This document shows, one piece after another, positions 46,346 through 56,625 of a DNA stretch of 64,000 bases. The notes under the pieces are model-generated. The model worked only from the letters and a program-made list of their open reading frames with translations. It was not told the origin of the DNA and made no database searches. How positions within the stretch are numbered: the first letter of the stretch is position 1; the number at the start of each line of letters is the position of its first letter. The stretch lies in the NCBI GenBank assembly GCA_009911505.1, contig QXXL01000028.1, positions 1 to 64,000 of the forward strand, given 5' to 3'. The stretch is from Lachnospiraceae bacterium (GTDB lineage: Bacteria; Bacillota; Clostridia; Lachnospirales; Lachnospiraceae). The translations under genes and the position numbers were made by a program.

Positions 46346-49300
46346 TTATGCCTCCTCCCCCCTCATACGCATCAAAAGCTCCTCCTCAGACAACTCTGTA
46401 AGCCTGCGGTACGAAAACCCAGGCACCTTTGTATCAAACTGGCAGACCGGACGGTATGCACAGTAGTCACAGCCGCTTTTGCCAGCTAACGCATATGGTG
46501 AAACACCGATATCCCCCTGCATAATCCGCTGGCCTAAATGCAGGATTGTCTCGTTAACATACGATGAGAGCACTGCAAAATCTTTTGTTTCAAGGACTTT
46601 GGATGTCTTTTTTAAGCTTCCGTCTTTATTAAAGCCCACCGGGATTACCCCGGAGCTAACGCCTTGCCCATGCTCTAATGCCGTATCCAGTTTTCCAAGC
46701 ACCGCCGGGTCTGCATTTGCAACACCGTTTAATTTTAGTTCCCCCAGGATTTTCTTGCGCAGCTCTTCTTCGTCTATATCCTCTTCCACTTCAATCACCG
46801 GATCATTGACATGGTAATAAAAAATCCCAGCCGGAACTGCCTCTTTGCCAGGGTTTTTTTGTTCCATGAGTTCAAGCGCCGCGTTCATATAGACCACAAG
46901 CTGCAGCTGCAGCCCATAATAGACATTTAAAAACTGAAAGCTCGTATTGCCCGATTTATAGTCGATGATTTTCACATACAGCTTATCCTCGTCCCCACAG
47001 GTATCAATCCGGTCAATCCTGCCGCGCAGATGCATTTTTTCTTCTTCGCTTAGCTTAAAATGAACCGCTTTTAAATCCCCGGCATATGCAAACGACACCT
47101 CAAAGCCCTCCGGGGCAAAACGCCCTTGCCGCACTTGGTATAAAAGGGCCGCCACCGTACGTTTTAGGATTCTGAAAATCCGCTCTTTTGCATAGCTGCT
47201 CCTGGCGTTAGCATAAAGCGAAGGATTGTGGTTTTCCCCAATCGCCCGTTCCATTGCCTCTTTTAAAAGCGCTTCGCTTTCTTCATCTGTAACCGTAAAC
47301 CAGTCGTATCCGTGCCCTTTTATCCCTTCTGCATAATACAAAAGCGCTTCATGGAATACATTTCCTATATCCACCGCATAAAACCCGCTCTCCTGCCGTT
47401 CCTTTAATTTAAGCCCATAAGAGAGGAAATGTGAAAACGCACAGGCAGCAAACTGTTCTAACCTTGTTACACTGTTTATAAGCTCTGTACCATAAAGGGC
47501 CTTTGTAACCGCCGCAGAAACCGGCGTATCCGTATGTGTAAGCTTTGCCGCGTAAAACAGCCTGGAAACCTCTTTTTTCCATTTTGCACGCGCCCCATAC
47601 CAGCGGCAGAGCGCCGCCCAGTAGGTAAGCTCTTCTTCTTTTTCTCCCTTCTGCCATTCTGTGCCTTTGATAAGCCCTTCAACCAAAAGCTCCCTGGCAT
47701 TTTCTGGCGTTACAATCCGATCCTTTAGGGGCTCTTCTAAAAGCTCTGTAACCGCGAGGTTGTTGTACAGCTTTAAGACGGTACGCACAAGATAAGACGC
47801 ACGCAGCGCCTTGCCTTCCCCGTCTACGCGCGCATATGTCAGGTACAGCTTTTCCTTAGGCTTTGTCAGGTTTAAATACAAGTAAAATTTCTGGATAAAC
47901 GTCTTTTGCCGGACCGTAGGCGAAAGCTCTATCTGCATTTGCCCCAAAATTTCCCGTTCCGCTTCGGAGAGGATGCCGTCTGCGCCCCCAGCCTTTGGAA
48001 TTACGCCGTCATTGACCCCTGCCACGAACAGCACACGGATTGAATCTAACCTGGTACGCTCCATATCCCCAAATACTACCCTGTCATAGCCGGGAGGCAA
48101 AATCCCAACCCGCGCTTCTTCATACCCAGTGTCTAAAATACGGGCAAATTCTTCTAAGCTTATCACCTCCCCGCCCAAAAGCAAAACTAACTTGTCAAAC
48201 AGATCCATGACAATCCTGTAAATCTGCGCGTATTCCTTTGCATTTTTCAAATCCCCTGCCGCTTCATACTGCCCTTGCCTTTGCTTAAGCTTCTGTTGGG
48301 CCTCCCGTTCGCAGATAAACCGGTAAAAAGCTTTCGTTTGCCCTTCTACCGTAACGCCTTTTTCCTTTAACGCCTTACGCAGGTTTTCAAATTGGCTGGC
48401 AACTGCTTCGCGGGCCTGATTGACCGCCATAAGCGATTCCTCGTCAAAACCCTTTGGCAGATAACAAAACGCTTCCTTCCATTTACTATATCCCCTTATA
48501 CCCGCCGCAACACAGTAATTTTCCAGCACATCCACATCCCGCGCCAAAAAGCCGGACAGACTGCACCTAAGGTACCGAAACACTGCCTCCCTGGAAAAAT
48601 CATACAAAATAACGTCCAATGACGCTTGTAAAAATGCGATAAACGGGTGATAAGAAAGCGTTGTTTTTTGATCCAGGAACAGAGGGATTTTATATACATC
48701 AAATACTTCTTTCGCATAATTGGCATATCCCGGTAAATCCCCACAGACAATCGCAATCTCCCGGTAACAGTATCCACATTCCCTGACCAGCCGTTCTATC
48801 TCCCTTGCTACAAAATGCAGCTCCCGGCGCGGGTTTTTTGTACTGTAAATCCCAATATCCGCCCCTTGCCCAGGCAAATTAAAACGCCCGGCCCTGCCGC
48901 GGAACAGATTCTGTTCCAAAAATAAAAGCGCATCCGATGACGCAAAACGGCTGTTTTTGGAATGTGAAAGTAAAACTGGCTCTAAGACCGGGATATGAAG
49001 CCCTTGTGCCATTTCCCGCAGGGAGCGGATCATTTTTTTGCTCATTGCAAAGAGCTCATGGCTGCCCGCACTGCGGTAAAAATCCTCGCGGATATCTATC
49101 GCCACCGTCACATAGATTGTGTCCGCAAGCCCCATCAGTTTTTTCAAGAGCTCATTTTGAATCGGCGTAAACCCGGTAAAACCATCAAAAGCAATTACAC
49201 TCCCCCGTAAAATCTGTGATTCCCCCGCCACGTCCGAAAGCAGCTCTAAAACCTCTTCCGCCGTTACAAACCGCCCTTTTAAGGACTCCAAAAACCCCTC

Positions 49301-49786
49301 GTACATTGTTAAGATATCCGAAAGCTTATATGAAAAGCTTCCCTGCGGAAGCTTTTCAATCGTCTCCGCCAGCTGCGACGGTGAAATATTGTACTGCGCC
49401 AGCTCCGACAGCAGGGATTTCATTTCTCCGATATAGCCCATCCTGGCCATATTTTTGCGGAGGACTGTCAGAGTATCCGCTTTTTCTTGTGCCACATGCC
49501 GTAAAATCAGATTCTTTCCGGTATCCTCAAGCACCTGATGGCAAAAGCTTCCAAGCTCGTCAAACACACGGTAGGCAAGCCTGGCAAAGCTTAATACGTC
49601 AATGTTTAAAATACTATGCCCCGGATGCATCTTAACTAGCTTACGCTGCGTCTGCATCGTAAACTGCTCGGGGACAATGACCAGGAAATTTTTTTTGGGG
49701 GACGCAGAAGCAAGTTTTATCATCTGCTCCTGTATGTAATGTGTTTTTCCGCAGCCGGAATTGCCAAATACGAATTGCAGAGCCAT
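46346..49786 (-). CDS. addB: AddB nuclease subunit
   Basis: The 1146-residue protein has an N-terminal Walker A-like FGNSGCGKTHYI, a degenerate helicase core, and a C-terminal nuclease domain (KIIDYKSG) held by an iron-sulfur cluster. The cluster cysteines are visible in EQFAACAF and in GCDYCAYRPVCQF. It is the Firmicutes AddB partner of AddA, which follows without a gap. Confidence 0.95.
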   Translation of the reverse strand: MALQFVFGNSGCGKTHYIQEQMIKLASASPKKNFLVIVPEQFTMQTQRKLVKMHPGHSILNIDVLSFARLAYRVFDELGSFCHQVLEDTGKNLILRHVAQEKADTLTVLRKNMARMGYIGEMKSLLSELAQYNISPSQLAETIEKLPQGSFSYKLSDILTMYEGFLESLKGRFVTAEEVLELLSDVAGESQILRGSVIAFDGFTGFTPIQNELLKKLMGLADTIYVTVAIDIREDFYRSAGSHELFAMSKKMIRSLREMAQGLHIPVLEPVLLSHSKNSRFASSDALLFLEQNLFRGRAGRFNLPGQGADIGIYSTKNPRRELHFVAREIERLVRECGYCYREIAIVCGDLPGYANYAKEVFDVYKIPLFLDQKTTLSYHPFIAFLQASLDVILYDFSREAVFRYLRCSLSGFLARDVDVLENYCVAAGIRGYSKWKEAFCYLPKGFDEESLMAVNQAREAVASQFENLRKALKEKGVTVEGQTKAFYRFICEREAQQKLKQRQGQYEAAGDLKNAKEYAQIYRIVMDLFDKLVLLLGGEVISLEEFARILDTGYEEARVGILPPGYDRVVFGDMERTRLDSIRVLFVAGVNDGVIPKAGGADGILSEAEREILGQMQIELSPTVRQKTFIQKFYLYLNLTKPKEKLYLTYARVDGEGKALRASYLVRTVLKLYNNLAVTELLEEPLKDRIVTPENARELLVEGLIKGTEWQKGEKEEELTYWAALCRWYGARAKWKKEVSRLFYAAKLTHTDTPVSAAVTKALYGTELINSVTRLEQFAACAFSHFLSYGLKLKERQESGFYAVDIGNVFHEALLYYAEGIKGHGYDWFTVTDEESEALLKEAMERAIGENHNPSLYANARSSYAKERIFRILKRTVAALLYQVRQGRFAPEGFEVSFAYAGDLKAVHFKLSEEEKMHLRGRIDRIDTCGDEDKLYVKIIDYKSGNTSFQFLNVYYGLQLQLVVYMNAALELMEQKNPGKEAVPAGIFYYHVNDPVIEVEEDIDEEELRKKILGELKLNGVANADPAVLGKLDTALEHGQGVSSGVIPVGFNKDGSLKKTSKVLETKDFAVLSSYVNETILHLGQRIMQGDIGVSPYALAGKSGCDYCAYRPVCQFDTKVPGFSYRRLTELSEEELLMRMRGEEA

Positions 49787-49861
49787 GTCCTATTCTCCTT
49801 ATCTTTTCTTTCTGCAAATAAAAAAGGTGTAAAGTATTAATTATAGTTTACCATAAATGCC

Positions 49862-49947
49862 CCGCCTTAGCCAGGCGGTTTGAGCAAAGCCGCCAGAAAA
49901 AGACTACGGCAGAAATATCCTATCTGCCACAGCCTCCTCCTGGCGGC
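49862..49947 (-). ncRNA. Structured element between the DUF3048 gene and addB
   Basis: On the minus strand GCCGCCAG (49940-49947) pairs with CTGGCGGC (49889-49896). Inside, an 11-bp helix (49924-49934 with 49902-49912) pairs fully only if G-U pairs are allowed in minus-strand RNA. A second hairpin CCGCCT/AGGCGG (49862-49878) follows. It starts 24 bases after the lipoprotein stop codon, so it may act as a 3' end, but the T-run is poor. Confidence 0.5.
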
Positions 49948-49971
49948 TCCTATCCAAACATTTATTTAATT

Positions 49972-51096
49972 TTAATTCCTGGCAGCCTGAAACTCTTCTT
50001 CGCTCCCATAAACGCCAATCTTATCCTCTGCATCATTTAGTATAATACAGATACAAGTCTTTCCTGGGTTTAACTCCAGTTCGTTGCCGCTGGCATCATA
50101 ATACGTCCCAATGCCGTCTTCCACTTCCTTCACCCAGGTAATATCCATGGCCTGCCCGTTAGAAATATACTTTCCGGTTCCGCTGTAAGATGCCGTTTTC
50201 ACATCCAGATACTTCCCGTCTGGCTCCATCTTATAATCGCATACCTGGAAAATTACATTCTTAAATGCCAGCTGCTCCCCATTATTCCCGTCTACATGGG
50301 CCGCCTTATACTGGTACCTCTCATACAGCCCCGTCTGCTCATTATAGACAAACCAAGGCTTATTCACCAGATATCCCGGTTCAACTACAGCCGCTGGTAC
50401 GCCGCCGGCAAGCTGCCTGTCTTCTGCCGTAAAGCTGAAACGGTTCTTATAAGTCGGCGCATGCTCCGTACGGTAGCCCCTCTTTTGAATCCCGGCTACA
50501 ATACTTTCCCCGTTCACAAACGCGTTGTGCGGTGATTTCCTGGATTTGTCGCGCATAAACGTTACATTCTCTAAATCCCCGTCCAGGCCATTTAAGTCGT
50601 CTAAATGCTTTAGCATCTCCGTCGCATAAATTGCCTGTCCATAATGTACATAAATTGCTTCAAATTCATTCGATAAATATGCATAGTAATGACGGCAGCT
50701 CCTGACAGACATAATGCTTGGCAAATTTGCATAATCCTGGTAAAGTGTCATCAGCCTGGTCAGCCCGCCTTCCGCCGGGGCTTCTATTAATACGTCGGCT
50801 GCAGATGTCCCGTACTGCGGCATGGCGTCTGTGGTATTCCCGATCATACAGGAAACTGGCCTTTGTGCAGCAAGCGCCTCATCCATCGGTTCCCCGGTCA
50901 AAGGGTTCACGCTTCCGGTTATAACAGGCTCCGTCTCAGTTGGGATCTCAAGCTCAAACTCGGTATCCGGCTCTATCTCGCCTACAAATTCCGTCGGCTC
51001 CGGTTCCTTTACTGGCTCTGGTTCTTTTCTCCCGCATCCGGAAAATACGACGCAGCAGGCTGCTGCAAAAGCAATTGCTCGTTTCATGTGTTTCAT
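49972..51096 (-). CDS. DUF3048 (YerB-like) lipoprotein
   Basis: The 374-residue protein has a lipoprotein signal peptide with lipobox VFSGC near residue 21, a proline/glutamate-rich spacer (about 25-60), then the DUF3048 region (NPLTGEPMDE onward, with PSIMSVRSCRHYY). The family, which includes Bacillus YerB, is widespread in Firmicutes; its biochemical role is unsettled. It is the last gene of the yqfC-to-lipoprotein run, 14 bases after ybeY. Confidence 0.88.
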   Translation of the reverse strand: MKHMKRAIAFAAACCVVFSGCGRKEPEPVKEPEPTEFVGEIEPDTEFELEIPTETEPVITGSVNPLTGEPMDEALAAQRPVSCMIGNTTDAMPQYGTSAADVLIEAPAEGGLTRLMTLYQDYANLPSIMSVRSCRHYYAYLSNEFEAIYVHYGQAIYATEMLKHLDDLNGLDGDLENVTFMRDKSRKSPHNAFVNGESIVAGIQKRGYRTEHAPTYKNRFSFTAEDRQLAGGVPAAVVEPGYLVNKPWFVYNEQTGLYERYQYKAAHVDGNNGEQLAFKNVIFQVCDYKMEPDGKYLDVKTASYSGTGKYISNGQAMDITWVKEVEDGIGTYYDASGNELELNPGKTCICIILNDAEDKIGVYGSEEEFQAARN

Positions 51097-51110
51097 CTTT
51101 CATCCTCCTG

Positions 51111-51608
51111 TCATCTTACAATGCCCATCGCATTTAAGATACTTTCTTGTTTATTTTCCATACATGCCGCTTCCTGCGGGGTCATATGGTCATACCCCAG
51201 CAAATGCAGCACACTATGTACAACTAAAAATGCAAATTCCCGTTCTTTAGAATGCCCGTAAGCTTCGGCCTGCTCCACTGCCTTTTCAACCGAAATGATA
51301 ATATCGCCTAACATTGCTTCTCCCGTATCTGGATTAAAATTATCCTGCGCCTGGCTTTCCATACCTGAAAAATCACCCGGCCCTAAAAGGGATAAAAGCG
51401 GGAATGAAAGCACGTCCGTTGGCGCGTCGATCTGGCGGAACTGCTGGTTGATGCGCCGGATTGACGCATTGTCCGTCAGCGTAATGTCCGCCTCGGCTTC
51501 ATACAAAAACCCTTCCTCCTCTAAAGCGGCCAAAACTGCCTGTTTTGCCAGTCCCTGGTAATCAAACTCAAACGGCACCTTCACCTCTTCTACTACCCGT
51601 ATTGTCAT
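51111..51608 (-). CDS. ybeY: Endoribonuclease YbeY
   Basis: The product (165 residues from this start) has the zinc-binding motif HSVLHLLGYDH near residue 125. YbeY takes part in 16S rRNA 3' maturation and ribosome quality control. An ATG at 51623 is possible, but GAGGAG just before ATG 51606-51608 fits the shorter form. The gene overlaps the end of the upstream HD-like gene by about 40 bases. Confidence 0.95.
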   Translation of the reverse strand: MTIRVVEEVKVPFEFDYQGLAKQAVLAALEEEGFLYEAEADITLTDNASIRRINQQFRQIDAPTDVLSFPLLSLLGPGDFSGMESQAQDNFNPDTGEAMLGDIIISVEKAVEQAEAYGHSKEREFAFLVVHSVLHLLGYDHMTPQEAACMENKQESILNAMGIVR

Positions 51609-52785
51609 ACACAATCTCCTCACGTACTAATAATTCCCGTACCTTTAAAAACTGATTCATGCTAAGCCCTGACTCGTCGTAAATCCCTGTGGCAGAAAGC
51701 TCATTTAAGGTCTGGTAAATGATCATTTCCTGGTTCCACGAGGCAGGCGGCTCTTGCGTACGCAGAAATTCTATCTTTTTGATGCAGGCATCCACCATAT
51801 GTACAATAGCGGATTCTCTTGTGGAAGGCATCTTTTCCTCCCCCCCGTATTCGGAAAGGATGGAAATGACTGCCGCAGGGAAGCATCCCTCTTCTGCCAG
51901 CCGGACGCCGTTTTCAACAAAAGGCTCGCCCTCTAAAATCCCAAGGCGGTAATAAAACCCTGCCGCAGCTGCAGCAAGCTCATTGGCATCGATTTCTGCC
52001 GCGCACTTTCTGGCGAGCGTAGCGGCCCTTACAGCACGTACATATTCTGCCCTGGAATAGCGCCTGATATCCACGACAAACGGGTAATCCTCGTCAATGA
52101 TTTTCTCATACATCACAATATCCTCCCCGTCAGACCGGCCGTAAAGCTGGCGGGAACAGACAGCAAACAAAATGATTGCCGCACACCCAAATGCAATGCT
52201 TGTCCCAAATACCGAAAAGCTGCTCCTCTTATATGCCAGATAATAAAACAGGACCGGGATACAGACGGAAACCGACATCAAAAGCAGGCAGCCCCAAAAC
52301 CTGAGCTTTTCCTCACGCATCGTCTTTGCGAGCTGCGCACCAATCAAAATCAGGACTACATACGCTGCCAGCTCGTAAAAATCCCCTCCCTGTGCAAGAC
52401 ACAAAAGGACACACAAAAACATGCTTAACGTAATGGCGATTTCCACGGTTGATACAATGGATAAAAACAGCGCAATGGCAGCAGCCGGGCACACAAAACC
52501 AGGCAGGAAATAACATCCTGCCGCCACAGCACAGCAAATCCCGTACCAGTCGGCAATCCTGCCGTAATTGCTCGAAAGACCTATCCCAAGCCTTCCCAAA
52601 AGCCTGTTGCTCTCAAGCATGTACAGCACGACTGCCAAAAATACGGCATCCGTTAACAGGTAACTAAAGATAATATCCGCCCCAAGGCCGCTTAAATAAG
52701 CAAAGAGGACAGACAGCAGCACTGTCAGCACGGCAATAATGACATAATGCTGCAGGCGTTTTGCGGGCATTTTTGATTCTTTCAT
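51568..52785 (-). CDS. Degenerate PgpH-like membrane HD-domain protein
   Basis: The 405-residue protein has seven or so membrane segments (about 13-225) followed by a C-terminal helical domain. Membrane topology and place between phoH and ybeY correspond to YqfF/PgpH, the 7TM-HD cyclic-di-AMP phosphodiesterase. But the expected HD residues are missing: where PgpH has an N-terminal histidine and a YHDIGK motif, this protein reads YVRAVRAATLARKC and GFYYRLGI. The large external domain is also absent (PgpH is about 700 residues). It is probably not an active phosphodiesterase. Confidence 0.65.
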   Translation of the reverse strand: MKESKMPAKRLQHYVIIAVLTVLLSVLFAYLSGLGADIIFSYLLTDAVFLAVVLYMLESNRLLGRLGIGLSSNYGRIADWYGICCAVAAGCYFLPGFVCPAAAIALFLSIVSTVEIAITLSMFLCVLLCLAQGGDFYELAAYVVLILIGAQLAKTMREEKLRFWGCLLLMSVSVCIPVLFYYLAYKRSSFSVFGTSIAFGCAAIILFAVCSRQLYGRSDGEDIVMYEKIIDEDYPFVVDIRRYSRAEYVRAVRAATLARKCAAEIDANELAAAAAGFYYRLGILEGEPFVENGVRLAEEGCFPAAVISILSEYGGEEKMPSTRESAIVHMVDACIKKIEFLRTQEPPASWNQEMIIYQTLNELSATGIYDESGLSMNQFLKVRELLVREEIVYDNTGSRRGEGAV

Positions 52786-53774
52786 TTTCTACCTGCCTGC
52801 CTTTTTTTCTTTTTTTCCTGTATACTTTCGTAATCTTCATACGCCTTTACAATCTTTTGTACCAGAGGATGGCGGACAACGTCGCTGCTTGTCAGTTCAC
52901 ACATACCAATATCTTCTACCCTGCGCAGCACCCGGAGCGCAACATCAAGCCCCGATTTAGTGCCTGGCGCTAAATCCTTCTGGGTGGCATCCCCGGTTAT
53001 GACAACCTTTGAACCAAAACCGATCCTGGTCAGAAACATCTTCATCTGGGCGGGTGTGGTATTTTGCGCTTCATCCAGGATAATAAACGCATTATCGAGC
53101 GTGCGCCCGCGCATATAGGCCAGGGGGGCAACCTCAATCAGCCCTTTTTCAGTATTCCGCTGGAAGCTTTCCGCCCCCATAATCTGGTAAAGCGCGTCAT
53201 AAAGCGGACGTAAGTACGGGTCGATTTTACTCTGTAAGTCCCCAGGCAAAAATCCCAGCTTCTCTCCCGCTTCGATTGCCGGGCGGGTTAGGATAATTCT
53301 TCCTACATCGTCGTTTTTAAATGCCGTAACTGCCATCGCAATGGCAAGGTAGGTCTTTCCAGTCCCTGCAGGGCCGCATCCAAAAACAATCATTTTGCTG
53401 CGGATGGCATCCACATAATTTTTCTGTCCAAGCGTCTTTGGCTTTACGGGCTTTCCCTGTACCGTGTGGCAGATGCAGTCCTTGTCTATCTCTACAATAA
53501 CCTCTGTCTTTTTCTCCATCGCCAGCGAAATCGCATAATTGACATTCTGCTCCGTAATCGTATTGCCGCGCATGGAAAGCCCAAGCAGCTGCTCAAATAC
53601 GCTGGAAGCGTTTTGGATGCCAGATTCGCTTCCCAACAGCTTGATCGAACCGTTGCGCATGACTACGGTTACATGGAACGCCCTTTCAATTTTCTTCATA
53701 TAGGTATCAAACTGCCCGAATACATTTGTAGCATGTTCCGGTGGAATATTTAAATTCAATTCAGTCAGACTCAT
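52782..53774 (-). CDS. phoH: PhoH-family ATPase
   Basis: The 330-residue protein is a PhoH-type P-loop ATPase: Walker A GCGPAGTGKTYLA, Walker B AFIILDEAQNTT and a preceding RPAIEAGEKLGFLPG motif. The N-terminal 100 residues form the usual PhoH leading domain. The conserved link to ybeY suggests RNA metabolism. It overlaps yqfD by 14 bases and the next gene by four. Confidence 0.95.
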   Translation of the reverse strand: MSLTELNLNIPPEHATNVFGQFDTYMKKIERAFHVTVVMRNGSIKLLGSESGIQNASSVFEQLLGLSMRGNTITEQNVNYAISLAMEKKTEVIVEIDKDCICHTVQGKPVKPKTLGQKNYVDAIRSKMIVFGCGPAGTGKTYLAIAMAVTAFKNDDVGRIILTRPAIEAGEKLGFLPGDLQSKIDPYLRPLYDALYQIMGAESFQRNTEKGLIEVAPLAYMRGRTLDNAFIILDEAQNTTPAQMKMFLTRIGFGSKVVITGDATQKDLAPGTKSGLDVALRVLRRVEDIGMCELTSSDVVRHPLVQKIVKAYEDYESIQEKKKKRQAGRK

Positions 53775-55014
53775 CTTCCGTCAGCCTTTCGTCCGTAGAT
53801 ATTTCTTTTTGCACGGCAGGTTCGTACTTGCCGATTTTTTCAACCGCAGTAATCACGCCATGGACCTGGCACTGGTTGCCTGCAAATTCTATCATAACAT
53901 TTTTGTCCGTGATTTCAATACCTTTTTCTTTCAATTTTTCCAAAAACTGCGAAATATTTTGCTCTGCCCTTGCCTTTGCCTGATCCTTTGTCAGTGTCAC
54001 CTTCTCATACCCGCACGCATAATACGTCGTTTTTTCCAGAGTAACCGGGATATAATAATCCTTTGCAATGGCAAGCTGGCGGCTTTCCGTATAGGAAATA
54101 TAAGAAGCGCCTTTTTTTAGTGTAGAAGGCAGCTTTACCTGGTAAGAAAACAGGCCAAGCCGATAAACGCTTTTGCCCTCCCCTACCCGCACCTTATGGT
54201 TATACTGCATCGGGAAGCTGTCCTCATAGGTATAAGCAGTCTGCCCGTAAATATCCGCGTCGGAAGCCACGAACACATGCTCCACAATCTCGTTGCTGTC
54301 ATTGTAAATGTCAAGCTGGCTGCTTACCAGTACATCCCCCTCTTTTACTTTGCTCCCCGCTTTGACAAGCGGCGTGCCCTTCCTGGTAATAATCGATGTC
54401 ACAAGGGCTTCTTTATCCGCCACAATATGGTACGCCCCGTCCGCCCTTACGCCCGCGTCTACAGTCTCTTTTTTGGTAATCAGGTTTTCCTGTAAGTCAA
54501 TCGTCATCTTCGTGCCGTCAAGCCGCACAGACGCCCATATAATATCCTCAAATTTAGTCCTGAGCGCTTCCTCTAACGCATTGCAGTCAATTTCACTTTT
54601 TTTGCTTCCAAACGACGAGCTGTTTTCCTCCAGAAATGCCAGGATAGCGTCGTCTGTAATCAGGGAATTGCCGTTGATATCAATGAGCCAGATAAACGTT
54701 GTAAGGTACAAAAGAAAAGCAATACAAAGCACAATCCCGGCAAAAAACACCTTGCGCTTGCGGTACCGGTATAAAAAAAACGGGAATCCAATCCGCTTTT
54801 TTATCGTAACCCTTGTCTTTGTTTTTTTCAGCAAAGGCTTAAGCCTCCGGTAGCCAGCAATACTGATATGGAACTCATAACAGCCGTCCCGGTTCTTCAA
54901 ATCCCAGATCAAAATGTTGTGGTTGCTGCACAAATTCAAAAAACGCTCCGGAGAATACCCGCTTAACCGTACCAGTAAAAAACCACGAAAAAATTTTATC
55001 ATAGATAAAAACAT
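53761..55014 (-). CDS. yqfD: Sporulation protein YqfD
   Basis: The 417-residue protein starts with a small cytoplasmic domain (about 1-80), has one membrane segment (about 90-113) and then a large external region beginning with a POTRA-like part (DINGNSLITDDAILAFL). This is YqfD, required for efficient sporulation in Bacillus and usually controlled by sigma-E with yqfC. It follows yqfC by nine bases. Confidence 0.92.
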   Translation of the reverse strand: MFLSMIKFFRGFLLVRLSGYSPERFLNLCSNHNILIWDLKNRDGCYEFHISIAGYRRLKPLLKKTKTRVTIKKRIGFPFFLYRYRKRKVFFAGIVLCIAFLLYLTTFIWLIDINGNSLITDDAILAFLEENSSSFGSKKSEIDCNALEEALRTKFEDIIWASVRLDGTKMTIDLQENLITKKETVDAGVRADGAYHIVADKEALVTSIITRKGTPLVKAGSKVKEGDVLVSSQLDIYNDSNEIVEHVFVASDADIYGQTAYTYEDSFPMQYNHKVRVGEGKSVYRLGLFSYQVKLPSTLKKGASYISYTESRQLAIAKDYYIPVTLEKTTYYACGYEKVTLTKDQAKARAEQNISQFLEKLKEKGIEITDKNVMIEFAGNQCQVHGVITAVEKIGKYEPAVQKEISTDERLTEDESD

Positions 55015-55023
55015 ACCCGCCCC

Positions 55024-55305
55024 CTAGCTCTCATACAAGACAGAGTCAATCAGCCCGGTAATTTTCATTTCTTCGTTGGTGTAATAACTAATATGCAGGT
55101 TCTTCCCGCGTATCATCACCCGGCAGGTCTTTGCCTGTAAGCTGATATGGTTCTGGGTATATTCCAAAATGCCGCGGTAATTTTCAATTAACAGCTCCTG
55201 GCGCCCGGTAATAGAAACCAAAACGGCGCCATACATCAAATCCTTGGGGAGCTCTAACGACTCCACAAAGCTTTCTTTCCATTTTCCCAAGTTTAATTTG
55301 CCCAT
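55024..55305 (-). CDS. yqfC: Sporulation protein YqfC
   Basis: The 93-residue protein matches YqfC in length and sequence (ELPKDLMYGAVLVSITGRQE, ENYRGILEYT). It heads the yqfC-yqfD-phoH operon. Its presence supports a spore-forming ancestry for the host. Confidence 0.92.
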   Translation of the reverse strand: MGKLNLGKWKESFVESLELPKDLMYGAVLVSITGRQELLIENYRGILEYTQNHISLQAKTCRVMIRGKNLHISYYTNEEMKITGLIDSVLYES

Positions 55306-55371
55306 ATCTATCTATATGTATAATATGGGGGGATTATTCATTTTTGCAAAAGGTGGGCGCGCTGTAATCAA

Positions 55372-56625
55372 TTATTCCCTTACCTGCCCGTTTCCATAAA
55401 CCACATACTTTGTACTTGTCAGGGCCGCAAGCCCCATAGGCCCCCTTGCATGCAGCTTTTGTGTGCTAATGCCAATCTCTGCGCCAAAACCAAACTCAAA
55501 TCCATCCGTAAACCGAGTGCTTGCATTTACATACACAGCCGCTGCGTCCACTTCATCCAAAAACTTTTGCGCATGGAAATAGTCATTGGTCACAATTGCT
55601 TCCGAATGCCCTGTATTATATTGGTTGATGTGCGCGATTGCTTCTTCTAAGGATCCAACCGTCTTTACGGAAATCTTATAATCCAGGTATTCTTTCCCCC
55701 AGTCTCCTTCCTGTGCCGGCACAACGCAAGCCACGCCTTTTGACGCCTTTAATGCCGTTTCATCGGCGCGGATCTCCACATGTTTTTCCGCCAGCTTTTG
55801 TTCCAGGGCTGGCATAAACCTATCCAAAACCTCCCTGTGTATAAGCAGCGATTCACAGGCGTTGCAGACGCCAATCCGCTGCGTTTTGGCATTGAACACA
55901 ATTGCAAGCGCCATATCCAGATCTGCAGCTTCATCTACATAGACATGGCAGTTGCCCGTCCCTGTTTCAATTACCGGAATAGTGGCATTTTCCACTACAG
56001 TGCGGATAAGCCCCGCCCCGCCCCTTGGGATCAGCACATCTACATACCCGTTCATATGCATAAATTCCCGTGCCGTCTCATGGCTGGTATCCGTTATCAG
56101 CAAAATTGCTTCCTTCGGCAGGCCCTGTTCCTCTAAGGCTTCCTGGATGCAGGCGACAATTGCCCTATTGGAATGGATTGCATCTTTGCCGCCCCGCAAT
56201 ATCACAACATTCCCGGTCTTAAAACAAAGCCCGAAGGCATCCGCCGTTACGTTTGGACGGGATTCATATATGATCCCTATTACGCCAAGCGGTACGCGTT
56301 TTTGCCCAATCATCAGGCCGTTTGGCCTTTTTTTCATGGAAAGGACTTCACCGATGGGATCTTCTAGCCCAACCACCTGGCGTAAGCCCTCCGCCATCTG
56401 CGCAATCCTGTTATCTGTTAAAAGGAGCCGGTCCAAAAGCCCCTCCGGCATCTGGTTCTTTCTGCCGTTTTCCATGTCAATGGCATTTGCGGCCGTCAGC
56501 CTTTCCCTGCTTTTTTCCAGCTTATCCGCGACTGCAAGCAGCGCGTCGTTTTTCTGGCTGGCTGGCAGGGCTGCTATCTGCTGCTTTACCCCTTTTGCCT
56601 GCTGGCAGATTTCTAATAGCTGCAT
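55372..56625 (-). CDS. proA: Gamma-glutamyl phosphate reductase
   Basis: The 417-residue protein is a full-length ProA with the catalytic cysteine in VCNACESLL and the signature region [21 protein letters not shown] in two parts near the C-terminus. It reduces gamma-glutamyl phosphate to the semialdehyde in proline synthesis. Its start overlaps the fthC stop region by 13 bases in an operon with proB, ynzC and fthC. Confidence 0.97.
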   Translation of the reverse strand: MQLLEICQQAKGVKQQIAALPASQKNDALLAVADKLEKSRERLTAANAIDMENGRKNQMPEGLLDRLLLTDNRIAQMAEGLRQVVGLEDPIGEVLSMKKRPNGLMIGQKRVPLGVIGIIYESRPNVTADAFGLCFKTGNVVILRGGKDAIHSNRAIVACIQEALEEQGLPKEAILLITDTSHETAREFMHMNGYVDVLIPRGGAGLIRTVVENATIPVIETGTGNCHVYVDEAADLDMALAIVFNAKTQRIGVCNACESLLIHREVLDRFMPALEQKLAEKHVEIRADETALKASKGVACVVPAQEGDWGKEYLDYKISVKTVGSLEEAIAHINQYNTGHSEAIVTNDYFHAQKFLDEVDAAAVYVNASTRFTDGFEFGFGAEIGISTQKLHARGPMGLAALTSTKYVVYGNGQVRE

